49,203 nucleotides of DNA, from positions 1 through 49,203 of the forward strand of contig JASJCM010000022.1 in assembly GCA_030065985.1 (NCBI GenBank). Direction: 5' to 3'. The first letter of the stretch is position 1; each line of letters starts with the position of its first letter. The notes under the pieces are model-generated. The model had not been told where the DNA came from. It was given only the letters and a program-made list of their open reading frames with translations, and did no database searches. The DNA comes from Woeseiaceae bacterium. Its GTDB lineage: Bacteria > Pseudomonadota > Gammaproteobacteria > Steroidobacterales > Woeseiaceae. Made by a program: the position numbers and the translations under genes. Shown in pieces: positions 11,199 through 19,526 of the stretch.

Positions 11199-11651
11199 TC
11201 AGTCCACTGCGGGCACCAGCCGGGCGGTATCGATCGTCTTCAGCGGCAAGCTGTGCGACTCTCCATCCACCTCGACCACGATGTTTTCGTCATCCGACGA
11301 CACCAGCGTGCCGCGGAAACGTCTGCGCCCCTCTATCGGGAAGCGCGTCTGCACTTTCACGGTTTCGCCTTCAAACCTTTGAAAATGCTCAGGTTTCGTT
11401 AACGTCCTATCCAGCCCGGGCGACGACACTTCAAGGTCGTAGTTGCCCGGCACCGGGTCCTCCACATCGAGCAGCGCGCTGATTGCCCGGCTAACCGTTT
11501 CGCAATCGTCGAGCCCGATTCCCTCTGGCTTGTCGATGAAGACCCTGACCAGGCCACCCTTGCCGCCCAGTCGGACTTCGAGGTCGGCCAGTTCGTAGCC
11601 GAGTCCTTCGACAGTCGGCTCGAGCAGCTTCGCCAGCTCTTTCCCGGTCAT
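11199..11651 (-). CDS. rimP: Ribosome maturation factor RimP
   Basis: 150 residues from ATG 11651; an in-frame GTG directly upstream at 11654 is equally possible, since neither has a clear ribosome-binding site. RimP is needed for 30S maturation, affecting pseudoknot formation at the 5' end of 16S rRNA. Signatures are the N-terminal LLEPTVEGLGYELADLEVR, the GGLVRVFIDKPEGIGLDDCETVSR block, the DLEVSSPGLDRTL motif and a C-terminal SH3-like barrel. It is the first gene of the nusA-infB operon, about 160 bases downstream of the promoter. Confidence 0.97.
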   Translation of the reverse strand: MTGKELAKLLEPTVEGLGYELADLEVRLGGKGGLVRVFIDKPEGIGLDDCETVSRAISALLDVEDPVPGNYDLEVSSPGLDRTLTKPEHFQRFEGETVKVQTRFPIEGRRRFRGTLVSSDDENIVVEVDGESHSLPLKTIDTARLVPAVD

Positions 11652-11669
11652 CACCTAACCAATTGTTCC

Positions 11670-11698
11670 AAAAACAAAAAATGGGCCAATGGCCCATT
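11670..11698 (-). terminator. Second intrinsic terminator in rimP leader
   Basis: Perfect stem AATGGGCC / GGCCCATT with a three-base loop (11680-11698), followed on the minus strand by TTTTTTGTTTTT (11670-11680). It lies 20 bases upstream of rimP, so transcription of the whole operon has to read through it. This suggests attenuation rather than termination of an upstream gene, because no upstream minus-strand gene exists. Confidence 0.75.
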
Positions 11699-11732
11699 CT
11701 TACCCTGCGCAATGTCGTTGCCCGCAGGCAAC

Positions 11733-11751
11733 AAAAAACCCCTGAGCGGGG
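11733..11751 (-). terminator. First intrinsic terminator in rimP leader
   Basis: Short stem CCCC (11748-11751 complement) / GGGG (11739-11742) with a five-base loop, followed by six T on the minus strand. A separate hairpin (GTTGCC 11717-11722 / GGCAAC 11727-11732) lies between it and the second terminator. Another (CCACCG / CGGTGG, 11762-11779) lies upstream. Confidence 0.6.
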
Positions 11752-11820
11752 CCCTTCAGGTCCACCGGGAATCCGGTGGTGATGGGTCCAAACACGGCCC
11801 CACCGCTGCGCTGGCGCGGG

Positions 11821-11849
11821 ATTATAAGGCATCAAAGGTCCCCCGGCAA
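11821..11849 (-). promoter_or_regulatory. Promoter of the rimP-nusA-infB operon
   Basis: A perfect -10 TATAAT (minus strand, 11821-11826) and a -35 TTGCCG (11844-11849) with a 17-base spacer. Transcription should start near 11814, giving a leader of about 160 bases before rimP. Confidence 0.8.
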
Positions 11850-11930
11850 CGCCGATAGACGGGCACTTAAGTATTTATCCTCATGGCGAAAATCGGCCAG
11901 CAACCCCATATCTAATAAAGGAGGTGAGCC

Positions 11931-12584
11931 ATGAATCGCTTTACTCGCATGTGCCGCCCTTCACTACCAAGGGCAATCATCCTTCTGGCCCTGACACTTC
12001 TGTTCCTGCCCGCTAACGCCCATGAAGCCGAGACCACGATCGGTGAGCCCGGTTTTCGCCCTGACAGCGAGCACGCAGCGGCATTCGTCGCAGCTTGTGA
12101 GAGCTCTACGATCGCTGTCCTGCCGACCATTGTCCGGCGCGTAGAACGATCAGCTGTCTCGTTCGACTCGCAGGCTCAGGTCATTGAGTACTTGAATGAA
12201 CACGGTATCGGTAACGCATCGAGACGTTCGCTGCGCGTTGACCTGGGACCGGCGCGACGCCCGTCGCAGTGGGAGATGTTCCAGTACGCATCAAGGTCGA
12301 TCACCGAGAGACTGGCCGACCGTCCCGGCAGGACCGACTACACGATGGTGATGGAAATCCTGGTACCGGATGAGAGTGCCGTTTTCGGTATCGAGGTCTA
12401 CATCGTCGACAAGGCCGGACAGCATGTCTTCTCATTCCTGCTGAATGAGCACCACGCGATGTTCGCTGAAGGCAACCTGTATGCGACCGGTGATACCGAG
12501 AAAGCGCGCGAAGCAATGATCCGACGAGCAACCTCCGTTGGACTCGAAGCGCTCCATGCTCAGCTCGATAAGGCGCGCGGATAA
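11931..12584 (+). CDS. Secreted protein of unknown function
   Basis: 217 residues with a clear signal peptide (basic start, LALTLLFLP core, likely cleavage after ANA, about residue 30). The start is fixed by a very strong ribosome-binding site, AAGGAGGTG at 11918-11925. The mature protein has a conserved-looking VVRRVERSAVSFDSQ region, a central VMEILVPDESAVFGIEVYIVD strand pair, and a helical C-terminus. I recognise no family. Its promoter region is divergent from the rimP operon. It converges with the MsrQ-like gene; a small hairpin (GCCGAC / GTCGGC, 12588-12606) lies just after its stop. Confidence 0.75.
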   Translation: MNRFTRMCRPSLPRAIILLALTLLFLPANAHEAETTIGEPGFRPDSEHAAAFVAACESSTIAVLPTIVRRVERSAVSFDSQAQVIEYLNEHGIGNASRRSLRVDLGPARRPSQWEMFQYASRSITERLADRPGRTDYTMVMEILVPDESAVFGIEVYIVDKAGQHVFSFLLNEHHAMFAEGNLYATGDTEKAREAMIRRATSVGLEALHAQLDKARG

Positions 12585-12611
12585 CGCGCCGACTCTGCCA
12601 GTCGGCTCGAT

Positions 12612-13172
12612 TTATGCCGCCTTCCGACGTGGCACGAGTCGCGGCAGCAGCAGCACGACCAGGATTCCGAGATACACGTAGCCAACCGTGGGATCAAACG
12701 CGGTTAGCACCCAATGAGCCATGGTGAGTATCGCCGCAACATAGACCGACTTGTGCAGTCGGCCCCATGTCCGGCCGAGCGCTCTGACGGACAGGTCATT
12801 GCTGGTCAGGGCGAGCACGAGGAAGACCGCCATCGCCAGCCAGCCCGTCAACATGCCCGGCTCAATCGCCTCCTCGAGGATGCGCGGCCCATCGGCAAGC
12901 CGCACCAGGTAAACAACGGCGTGCACCGCTGAATAAGAAAAGGTGACGAGGCCCAGGTCACGCCGGTATCGGCGCAGCCAGACGAACACCTTTTGCCGCG
13001 GAAAGATGCGAAACAGCGGCGTGATCGCGAGGGTTAGCAGCAACAGGTTTGTTGCGTGCACACCCGTCCAATGCAGGATCTCACCGTAATAGATCGATTC
13101 GGTGACGTAGCGATACAGCTGAATTGCCAGCGGCGCGACGAGCAACGCCCATAACAGAACGCGTCGCGGCAT
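12612..13172 (-). CDS. MsrQ/YedZ-like heme b membrane protein
   Basis: 186 residues, nearly all membrane-spanning (about six segments). It belongs to the ferric reductase-like transmembrane family and resembles MsrQ, which passes electrons from the quinone pool or flavins to the periplasmic methionine sulfoxide reductase MsrP. His84, His140 and His153 lie at spacings close to the heme ligands of E. coli MsrQ, with the typical ALGRTWGRLHKSVYVAAI segment around the second. No msrP is nearby. The gene instead starts 3 bases after a secreted helix-hairpin-helix protein behind a Fur-like box. A role in ferric iron reduction or another iron-linked electron transfer is therefore as plausible as methionine sulfoxide repair. 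Confidence 0.8.
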   Translation of the reverse strand: MPRRVLLWALLVAPLAIQLYRYVTESIYYGEILHWTGVHATNLLLLTLAITPLFRIFPRQKVFVWLRRYRRDLGLVTFSYSAVHAVVYLVRLADGPRILEEAIEPGMLTGWLAMAVFLVLALTSNDLSVRALGRTWGRLHKSVYVAAILTMAHWVLTAFDPTVGYVYLGILVVLLLPRLVPRRKAA

Positions 13173-13175
13173 TGG

Positions 13176-13787
13176 CTAGTCGAGCGTCACGTAAGACTCG
13201 AGCCTCGCGACTTCTTCAGCATCAACGTATTTGCCGATTTCACGGCGGAATTGCTCGATGTCCCCGTACGGACGGTACTCCTCAAACTCGTGCGCCATGC
13301 GCTTGCTCATGCCGGGGATCGTCATGATCTGCTCTCGGCTCGCGGAATTGAGACTGACCGGAATGAACACGTACTGCTCAAGCCGGGCGACCTCTTCGTC
13401 GTCGACATACTTGCCGATCTCCCGACGGAACTGCTCTATCGACTCGTAGGGGCGATATTCCTCGAATTCATGCGCCATCCGCTTGGACATGCCCGGGATC
13501 AACATGATCTCGGCCTCGGAAGCCGTATTCAGGTTGATCGGGCGGAATAAGGCGCCGTAGACGTCCCCACGCTGGTCCGTCGACAGGCTTTCTGCCAACA
13601 CCCCGTCTAGATCCGTCGCCGCCAGGTAAGGACGATTTGCCTCGATCGACTCCGCCAACGCACTGTCCACATGCCCGAGACCCGCCAGTTCGGAGGTCGT
13701 CGCCAGGTTGGGATTCAGCAATGCTGTTTCCGCCAACGCCGCATGGGCGAAGACGAGGAAGACAGTCAGGACGCTTATTCTTCTCAT
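13176..13787 (-). CDS. Secreted protein with three helix-hairpin-helix units
   Basis: 203 residues: a signal peptide (cleavage near AALA, residue 19) followed by three tandem units at about 22-80, 84-140 and 144-200. Units 2 and 3 are almost identical over about 55 residues (IPGMSKRMAHEFEEYRPY in both). Unit 1 is diverged and lacks the glycine-rich turn. The fold resembles the ComEA-type helix-hairpin-helix that binds DNA in competence proteins, but here it is periplasmic and paired with a heme membrane protein, so DNA binding is not assured. The near-identical units show recent internal duplication. A Fur-like site overlaps its promoter. Confidence 0.75.
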   Translation of the reverse strand: MRRISVLTVFLVFAHAALAETALLNPNLATTSELAGLGHVDSALAESIEANRPYLAATDLDGVLAESLSTDQRGDVYGALFRPINLNTASEAEIMLIPGMSKRMAHEFEEYRPYESIEQFRREIGKYVDDEEVARLEQYVFIPVSLNSASREQIMTIPGMSKRMAHEFEEYRPYGDIEQFRREIGKYVDAEEVARLESYVTLD

Positions 13788-13825
13788 TACGAGGTGCTCT
13801 TTCGAGTTGCGGGAACCGCAAGATA

Positions 13826-13862
13826 ATCGAATCAGCCCTATCTGTAAATGAGAATCATTTAC
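13826..13862 (-). promoter_or_regulatory. Promoter with Fur-type box for the HhH/MsrQ-like pair
   Basis: Positions 13844-13862 read GTAAATGAGAATCATTTAC, an almost perfect palindrome matching 14 of 19 positions of the classical Fur box. On the minus strand its end supplies TTTACA as a -35, and TATCTT follows after 17 bases as a -10. Fur bound here would cover the -35, giving repression in iron-rich conditions. Regulation is inferred from sequence only. Confidence 0.7.
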
Positions 13863-13894
13863 ATTAGTTATGCTGGCGGGAAACGCCGGGCGCC

Positions 13895-15319
13895 TTAGGC
13901 AGCGACGTCTTGCTCGGGAACAGTCGAGTCCACGAGCTCTGATAGCGTCTCCAGGAGTCGCTGCCGTTCTTCGTCGGTCTCAAGGGTGCGATCCGAGAGA
14001 TGACTCGGGTGCTGCTCGCGATCCAGCCAGAATTTGCCGGAAACTTTGGCGGCCTCCGATGACGTCGCCAGCCAGACAGCCGTGTCAGCGCCCTCCTCCG
14101 GCGTGCGCAGGAAGCGCTTGGTGACTTTGTAGAAGCCGGGCAGCGCTTCCTCGACGCCAGGCGTGTCTACCCAGCCCGGGTGCATCGCATTGACGACAAT
14201 ATCGTCATATTCCCAACGCCCGGCCCATTCCTCGGTCAGGATCATTAGGCCGCGCTTCGCTTTCGCGTAGGCGACGGAACCGGAGTATTCGCCATTGCGA
14301 CTCTGCAGATCGTCAACGTCAATCTTCTGCGTGTACATGCCGCCCGAAAGCACGTTGACCACGCGCGGCGACTCGGCCTGCTTTATCAGCGGATAAAGTC
14401 GCTCGGTCAGGATGCAAGGGCTCAGCAGCAGCAACGCGAAGCTCATTTCGAAGCCTTCGCTGGTTTGTTGCCTTGGATTAAACAATGCACCAGCGTTATT
14501 AATGAGCATGTCAATCGGGTCGCCAGCCTCGATCAGCCGATCGCAGAGCGCGTGGACATCGGACATTAACGACAGATCAGCGATCTCATAGCCGATTTGC
14601 TCGTTGCCGGTCCTCGACCGCAGTTCGTCGACGAGCGTCTTCGCCTTGTCCTCATTACGAACCACGAGCGTCAGTCGCGCGCCGAGTTCGGCCAGTTGCC
14701 AGGCAGCGGCTTCACCGATTCCGGATGTTGCGCCTGTGATGACTGCGTGACGATTTCCCTGGAATGCCGACACCGCCTTCCAACGCTTACGGGAGTTGCG
14801 ATAACCGAGCCTCGTGAATCGCCAGATGCCCGGCAGAACGAGCCGATCTGCGGCGGCAAGGAAGCTCGATGCCTGCGGCGTCTCGAAGTTGTCCTCGAGG
14901 GCTTCTTTAAGTCCTGCCATTGCACTCTTGCCAACGCGGTCTATTACACTCGGAAACAGGCGATTGAATGCCGCGAGCGGCCCAGGAAAATCGAATTCGG
15001 CGATGTAGCGAACGCGTGTCCCCTCATCCGTCTCTTCGAACAGGATCTCCTCTCGCGCCGTAAAGAACCGCGAATCCACGGTCATCAGCATGCCCGCGTC
15101 TTCTTCAATCGCGATGATTTCGTAGTCCAGCGAGAAACCTGCTCGAAGGTCAACGCGAAATTGAGTGCCGACACGCGGCGCACCCGGGGTCAGTTTTTCT
15201 GCGCTGGCAACAGCCGGATCCCATTCCTCGATGCGGGAGAATTCGGACACGTAGGAGAACACCTCGTGCAGCGGTCGCTGCACCTCTATGGTCTCGTCGA
15301 GTGTCAGGTTGTTGCTCAT
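13895..15319 (-). CDS. SRPBCC-short-chain dehydrogenase fusion protein
   Basis: 474 residues with two domains. Residues 1-150 form a SRPBCC/START-like hydrophobic-ligand domain of the polyketide-cyclase type (EVQRPLHEVFSYVSEFSRIEEWDP). Residues about 185-450 form a short-chain dehydrogenase: cofactor loop TGATSGIG (195-202), NNAG (274-277), and catalytic Ser325, Tyr351 and Lys355. All catalytic residues are intact, so an NAD(P)H-dependent oxidoreductase is expected. The SRPBCC part may present a lipid or steroid-like ligand. The substrate is unknown. Related single-domain proteins are the DHRS-type dehydrogenases. The gene follows the alkylsulfatase on the same strand, but a terminator between them implies separate transcription. 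Confidence 0.85.
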   Translation of the reverse strand: MSNNLTLDETIEVQRPLHEVFSYVSEFSRIEEWDPAVASAEKLTPGAPRVGTQFRVDLRAGFSLDYEIIAIEEDAGMLMTVDSRFFTAREEILFEETDEGTRVRYIAEFDFPGPLAAFNRLFPSVIDRVGKSAMAGLKEALEDNFETPQASSFLAAADRLVLPGIWRFTRLGYRNSRKRWKAVSAFQGNRHAVITGATSGIGEAAAWQLAELGARLTLVVRNEDKAKTLVDELRSRTGNEQIGYEIADLSLMSDVHALCDRLIEAGDPIDMLINNAGALFNPRQQTSEGFEMSFALLLLSPCILTERLYPLIKQAESPRVVNVLSGGMYTQKIDVDDLQSRNGEYSGSVAYAKAKRGLMILTEEWAGRWEYDDIVVNAMHPGWVDTPGVEEALPGFYKVTKRFLRTPEEGADTAVWLATSSEAAKVSGKFWLDREQHPSHLSDRTLETDEERQRLLETLSELVDSTVPEQDVAA

Positions 15320-15432
15320 CGTCAGTCTCTGGCGGTGGCCGAAATTTCGAGAACGGAGCGCAATTCTGCCCGACCGCTGACGGGCCGTCGACGCATGGCG
15401 GGCACACGTTACAGAAAGATACGAATAGTAAG

Positions 15433-15459
15433 AAAAAGGGCCCGTTTTGGGCCCTTTTT
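15433..15459 (-). terminator. Bidirectional intrinsic terminator
   Basis: Eleven-base perfect arms AAAAAGGGCCC (15433-15443) and GGGCCCTTTTT (15449-15459) with a five-base loop. It ends the alkylsulfatase transcript 26 bases past its stop. Confidence 0.85.
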
Positions 15460-15484
15460 GTCACTTTAGTCGCGTTGCGGTCGC

Positions 15485-17488
15485 CTATGGAGTGACGACG
15501 TTAAACCAGGGATCGAACCGATCAATTAGCCCGAGGAACTCGATCAACTTAACCGGGTTTCCTTCAACAGTGACTTGGCCCGCTTGCATCGCCTCCGCAA
15601 TCGTCGTCTGGCGAAGATTGATGTTATCGAGCACAGCGCGATCCATCGTCACGGTGGCATCGGCGTCGTCATCCTGCCGCCCGATCGTGTAGTTCAAAAC
15701 ACCGTTCTCAACATAAACGACATACTGCTGATTACGGTCCGGTATCACGAAGTTCAAGGTGATGATACGACCTGCGGCCTTCGGATGATTCAGGCTAACG
15801 CCCAGGAAATCGAGATAGGTCTCCAGGCCGAGGTTACGCACGACATCCGGAGACAGGGTGCTGGGTATCGGCACAACGTTCATCCCCTCGCGCAGTTCCT
15901 TTGCGCCGGTCAGGAAGATATTGCGCCAGGGGCCGCTTTCGGACTGGTAGCCGAGCTGCGTGTAGACATTCGCGAGGAGATTTTTGGCGCTCTCATTATC
16001 CGGTTCGGCAAACACAACATGATTCAGAGCCGTCGCGGCCCATCGGTACTCACCGTTGTCGTAATCCTGTTGGGCTTTGGCGATGACGTTTGCCGCTCCG
16101 CCCATGTACTCAACGAACTTAACGGCTGCCTTTTCAGGTGGTAGTTCGTACAGGTCGGCCGGATTACCGGTGAAGTAGCCAAAATAGAGCTGGTATTGCG
16201 CTTTCGCGTTGTGATTCACAGTGCCGTAATAGCCGCGACTTGCGAACGCCCTGGACAGACTGTCCGGCAAGGCAAGTTCCTCAGCGACCTCGTGAAGCGT
16301 GTAACCGTGATTGGCGAGACGCAGCACCTCGTCGTGAATGTAGCGATACGTGTCTCGCTGCACTTTCCAGAACTCGATGATTTCGTCATTGCCCCAGGTT
16401 GGCCAATGATGGCTGCCGAATGAAATCTCAACGTCATCGCCGAAGAGCTCAATCGTCCGGTGGATATACTTTGACCACAGCAGACCGTTGCGCACCTTGG
16501 CGCCGCGCAGCGTCAGCAGGTTATGCAATGTGTGGTTGATAATCTCCGCCTGGCAGAAGGCCTTCTTCTCCGGCATGTAGAACATCAACTCCGCCGGCGC
16601 TTCGGCATCGGGTGTGTTCATGAAGACCATCTCAACACCGTCGACCCTCAACCGGGTCGGTGTTTCTCTGATCTCGATCGTCGGCTTCATGATCGTAAAC
16701 GTACCGATAGACGTGGTAGTGCCCAGACCCGACCCGACAGTGCCCTCCGGAGATTTCGGCAGCAGGTTGCCGAACATGAAGAGCGCGCGCCGGATCATGT
16801 GGTTGCCGGCAATGAGATTCTCGCTGATAGCGGACTCAAAGAAATGCTCCGGCGCAACAATCTCAACGCCGCCCGATGCCATTTCATCTTCCGTGATCAC
16901 ACCTTTCACGCCACCGAAATGGTCGGCGTGCGAATGCGTCATGATCACCGCACTGACCGGCAGGTCCTCGACATGCTTTCGAAGAAGCGCAAGACTCGCT
17001 GCGGCCGCTTCTGTCATCGTCAATGGATCGACCACGATCCACCCGGTATCGCCACGAATAAACGACATGTTGGCAAGATCGGTGCCGCGGACCTGGTAGA
17101 TGCCCTCGCCCACTTCATAAAGGCCATCCATCGCGTTGAGCTGGCTCTGCCGCCACAGGCTTGGGTTCACGGTGTCCGGCGCGTCACCCTCAAGGAACTC
17201 AAACAGGTTCGCGTCGTACGAGACAGCGCCACTTGCTGTCATTACCTTCCCTGTCTCTAGCGTCGCAATGAAGCCGCGCCTCGCATTCTCAAAGTCCCGG
17301 GTGTCTTCGAACGGCAGAAGTTCCTGCAGCGCATTGTTGTTCTGCCTCGTCGCGTCTGAGGCGGTGGCAATAACCTCTTCAACCGCTGACTGAGCCGAAT
17401 CCGAGCCCGACTGCTGTCCAGTTTCGTCGGCACATGCGGCCAGAATGGCCGGCATCGCGAGCAAAAGCACCAAATTGGTCACTCTCAT
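15485..17488 (-). CDS. Alkylsulfatase lipoprotein (SdsA/BDS1-type MBL fold)
   Basis: 667 residues from ATG 17488; the frame continues upstream but only this start gives a lipoprotein signal (MRVTNLVLLLAMPAILAAC). The enzyme hydrolyses primary alkyl sulfates such as SDS to alcohol and sulfate. The metallo-beta-lactamase site THSHADHFGG lies near residue 185. HHWPTWGNDE (near 360) is characteristic of linear alkylsulfatases and lies in the region before the dimerisation domain. A SCP2-like domain (about 545-667) with a VTVEGNPVKLIEFL ending closes the protein. Most relatives are secreted without a lipid anchor. It is divergent from the DUF2878 gene and is followed by a strong terminator. Confidence 0.92.
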   Translation of the reverse strand: MRVTNLVLLLAMPAILAACADETGQQSGSDSAQSAVEEVIATASDATRQNNNALQELLPFEDTRDFENARRGFIATLETGKVMTASGAVSYDANLFEFLEGDAPDTVNPSLWRQSQLNAMDGLYEVGEGIYQVRGTDLANMSFIRGDTGWIVVDPLTMTEAAAASLALLRKHVEDLPVSAVIMTHSHADHFGGVKGVITEDEMASGGVEIVAPEHFFESAISENLIAGNHMIRRALFMFGNLLPKSPEGTVGSGLGTTTSIGTFTIMKPTIEIRETPTRLRVDGVEMVFMNTPDAEAPAELMFYMPEKKAFCQAEIINHTLHNLLTLRGAKVRNGLLWSKYIHRTIELFGDDVEISFGSHHWPTWGNDEIIEFWKVQRDTYRYIHDEVLRLANHGYTLHEVAEELALPDSLSRAFASRGYYGTVNHNAKAQYQLYFGYFTGNPADLYELPPEKAAVKFVEYMGGAANVIAKAQQDYDNGEYRWAATALNHVVFAEPDNESAKNLLANVYTQLGYQSESGPWRNIFLTGAKELREGMNVVPIPSTLSPDVVRNLGLETYLDFLGVSLNHPKAAGRIITLNFVIPDRNQQYVVYVENGVLNYTIGRQDDDADATVTMDRAVLDNINLRQTTIAEAMQAGQVTVEGNPVKLIEFLGLIDRFDPWFNVVTP

Positions 17489-17667
17489 GCTACCCGCTCC
17501 AATTCTCGTGGTGTGAGCCCCCAATCCTACAGGCTCGTCAGCCCCGCGACCGAAGTTACATTCATTTACGAATAGAAAACTTGCTGAGACCCCTTCCCGG
17601 ACCGGCAGCGGCAGACTACAGCCATCGAAAACATGTCGGCGCTGGATTCGTCGCAGGGCAACCACCA

Positions 17668-18201
17668 ATGAACGCAGTATTACTCAACATTTCTTTATTC
17701 AAGGCAGGCTGGCTCGCAGCCGTATTCTCTGCCGCAGCCAGCGTGCCGGTACTCGGTACGCTCGCAATCGCCGTGGCTGTGATCACGCACCTGGCGCGTT
17801 CAGAGAGCCGCTCGGGCGAGATTCGCCTGCTTGGCCTCGCAGCCGCTATCGGTTTCGGCTGGGAGTCTCTCCTCGTCGCCACAGGACTGGTGCAGTACGG
17901 CGCCGTGTCGATCATCCCGGGCACCGCGCCCTACTGGATTGTCGCGATGTGGCTCCTGTTCGCAACGACTCTCAATGTCGGCATGCGCTGGCTCCGCAAG
18001 AGCCTGGTCGTTGCTGCCATCTTTGGTGCTATCGGCGGGCCTTTGTCGTTTCTCGCGGGCGCGAAAGCCGGTGCGGTCTCTTTCCCCAACACGACGGTCT
18101 CGCTCGCTGTAATCGGGCTCGGCTGGGCTGTCTTCCTGCCACTGCTTGTTCGCTACGCTTCGCGCGTCGATGAGCAAGCCGCTATTCCCGCCAAGGCGTA
18201 A
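17668..18201 (+). CDS. DUF2878 integral membrane protein
   Basis: 177 residues starting at ATG 17668; the frame is open further upstream but those residues look non-coding. It is almost wholly hydrophobic, with five to six membrane segments and the GFGWESLLVATGLVQYG and IIPGTAPYWIVAMWLLFATTLN blocks typical of DUF2878 proteins. In other gammaproteobacteria this family is found in clusters with cyclopropane fatty-acid synthase and DUF1365/DUF3833 genes linked to membrane-lipid modification, but those partners are absent here. It is followed after 17 bases by the DUF6134 gene, probably in one operon. Confidence 0.8.
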   Translation: MNAVLLNISLFKAGWLAAVFSAAASVPVLGTLAIAVAVITHLARSESRSGEIRLLGLAAAIGFGWESLLVATGLVQYGAVSIIPGTAPYWIVAMWLLFATTLNVGMRWLRKSLVVAAIFGAIGGPLSFLAGAKAGAVSFPNTTVSLAVIGLGWAVFLPLLVRYASRVDEQAAIPAKA

Positions 18202-18218
18202 ATGCTCGGAGAATTGCC

Positions 18219-18941
18219 ATGACCTCACCGAGCACCAAGTTCATCGCTGCAATTTCGGCATGCCTCGTCGCGTCGTTTGCTGGTGCCACGACGGAATCTC
18301 CGGCGAGAGCCTGGGAGTTCGACGTTGCCCTCGACGGCAAGCCCATCGGCTCGCACACCTTTGAGCTGCAGCATGACGGAGCGCAGCAGGTTCTGACTAC
18401 CGAAGCGCGTTTCGACGTCAAATTCCTGTTCGTGACGGCGTTTCGTTATCGCCATGAGAACACCGAGGTCTGGAACGATGGCTGTCTCTCGAGCATCGAT
18501 GCTTCAACGAACAGCAACGGCGACTTACTTGCGGTTAACGGTACGCTCGGCGACGGCCAGTTCGATGTCACGTCCACCCAGGGCATGTCGTCATTGCCGG
18601 CCTGTGTTCAAACATTTGCATATTGGAACCCTCGTATTCTCGAAGCGCAGCAGCTTCTGAACAGCCAGACCGGCGAATACGAGAACGTTAAAGCCGTTTA
18701 CGAAGGTCCTGACCAGATCAAGGTTGCGGGCAGCACAGTTGAGGCGTTCCGCTACCGTCTTTCTGCCAGCGCGGGCGATATCGTGCTCTGGTACTCCACG
18801 GATGAGACGACCTGGCTCGGGCTGGAAGCGCCTGCCAATGGTGGCCGCAAGTTGACGTACACGGCGGTTGCTGTGCCGAAATCAGACTGGTCTCAAAGTC
18901 TCGCTCAGAATTCGATGCCTGCGACACGCAGCGCCGAGTAA
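18219..18941 (+). CDS. DUF6134-family secreted protein
   Basis: 240 residues with a signal peptide (cleavage near AGA, about residue 23). The mature part shows the DUF6134 layout: an opening strand WEFDVALDGKPIGSHTFEL, FRYRHENTEVWNDGCL, a conserved CVQTFAYWNPRIL block, LLNSQTGEY, and DIVLWYSTDETTWLGLE near the end. The family is predicted to be periplasmic, and its members sit with membrane-lipid genes. Biochemical function is not established to my knowledge. Pairing with DUF2878 supports a shared pathway. The last 37 bases overlap the convergent gene 18905-19354. Confidence 0.8.
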   Translation: MTSPSTKFIAAISACLVASFAGATTESPARAWEFDVALDGKPIGSHTFELQHDGAQQVLTTEARFDVKFLFVTAFRYRHENTEVWNDGCLSSIDASTNSNGDLLAVNGTLGDGQFDVTSTQGMSSLPACVQTFAYWNPRILEAQQLLNSQTGEYENVKAVYEGPDQIKVAGSTVEAFRYRLSASAGDIVLWYSTDETTWLGLEAPANGGRKLTYTAVAVPKSDWSQSLAQNSMPATRSAE

Positions 18942-19354
18942 GCCAGGGCAAGCGCACCCCAGTATACGAAGAAGCCCCAGTAGTACGTGAAGTACCGGAG
19001 CGGCCCGCGCGACGGGTATACGTATTCCTTCTCGGTAAACCAGAGAATGATGTTGATATAGAGGCTGCAGGCGCCCGCCGCACCAAACAATACGTAGCCC
19101 CAGGTAGTGCCAAGCAGTACGCCAACGCTGCCGGCGACAAACAGCGGACCGAAGAACAACCAATCAGCCCACGCGGCGCCCAATGCCATTTTGCGGTGGG
19201 TCGCGTCCCGCCATTCCTCACCTTCACCGATGATCAGATCGCGGGTTCGACGGCTTTCCGGATTAACCAGCATGGAGAACTGCGCGCCGATGAGGGGTAT
19301 GAGCGTAATCGCCCCGAAGATCACGAGCGCCCAGGTGACAGCAGTTGGTTTCAT
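18905..19354 (-). CDS. Small four-helix membrane protein
   Basis: 149 residues with about four membrane segments and a cytoplasmic or periplasmic loop RRTRDLIIGEGEEWRDATHRK after the first. The end is rich in aromatic residues (YFTYYWGFFVYWG). A strong AAGGAGG ribosome-binding site precedes the ATG at 19354. No family recognised. It stands alone and converges on the DUF6134 gene, overlapping it by 37 bases. Confidence 0.75.
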   Translation of the reverse strand: MKPTAVTWALVIFGAITLIPLIGAQFSMLVNPESRRTRDLIIGEGEEWRDATHRKMALGAAWADWLFFGPLFVAGSVGVLLGTTWGYVLFGAAGACSLYINIILWFTEKEYVYPSRGPLRYFTYYWGFFVYWGALALAYSALRVAGIEF

Positions 19355-19526
19355 GAGTGACTACCTCCTTGCATATGAGGCATCGCATCGAGTGTAGCCA
19401 AGCAAGCGCCAGGACCGGGATCGCGGACACTACCTAGTCCTGCGCCGTCAAATGCCGTCCGGATTGAGGTAGTATGATTGAGTAAGTTTGTTCCTGTGGC
19501 AAAGCAGCAACCCAGGGGGCCGGGTC

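Noticed and set aside
11655-11830. A tRNA gene upstream of rimP, as in the metY-rimP order of E. coli
   Set aside because: The region folds into terminators and short hairpins but has no cloverleaf or CCA end.
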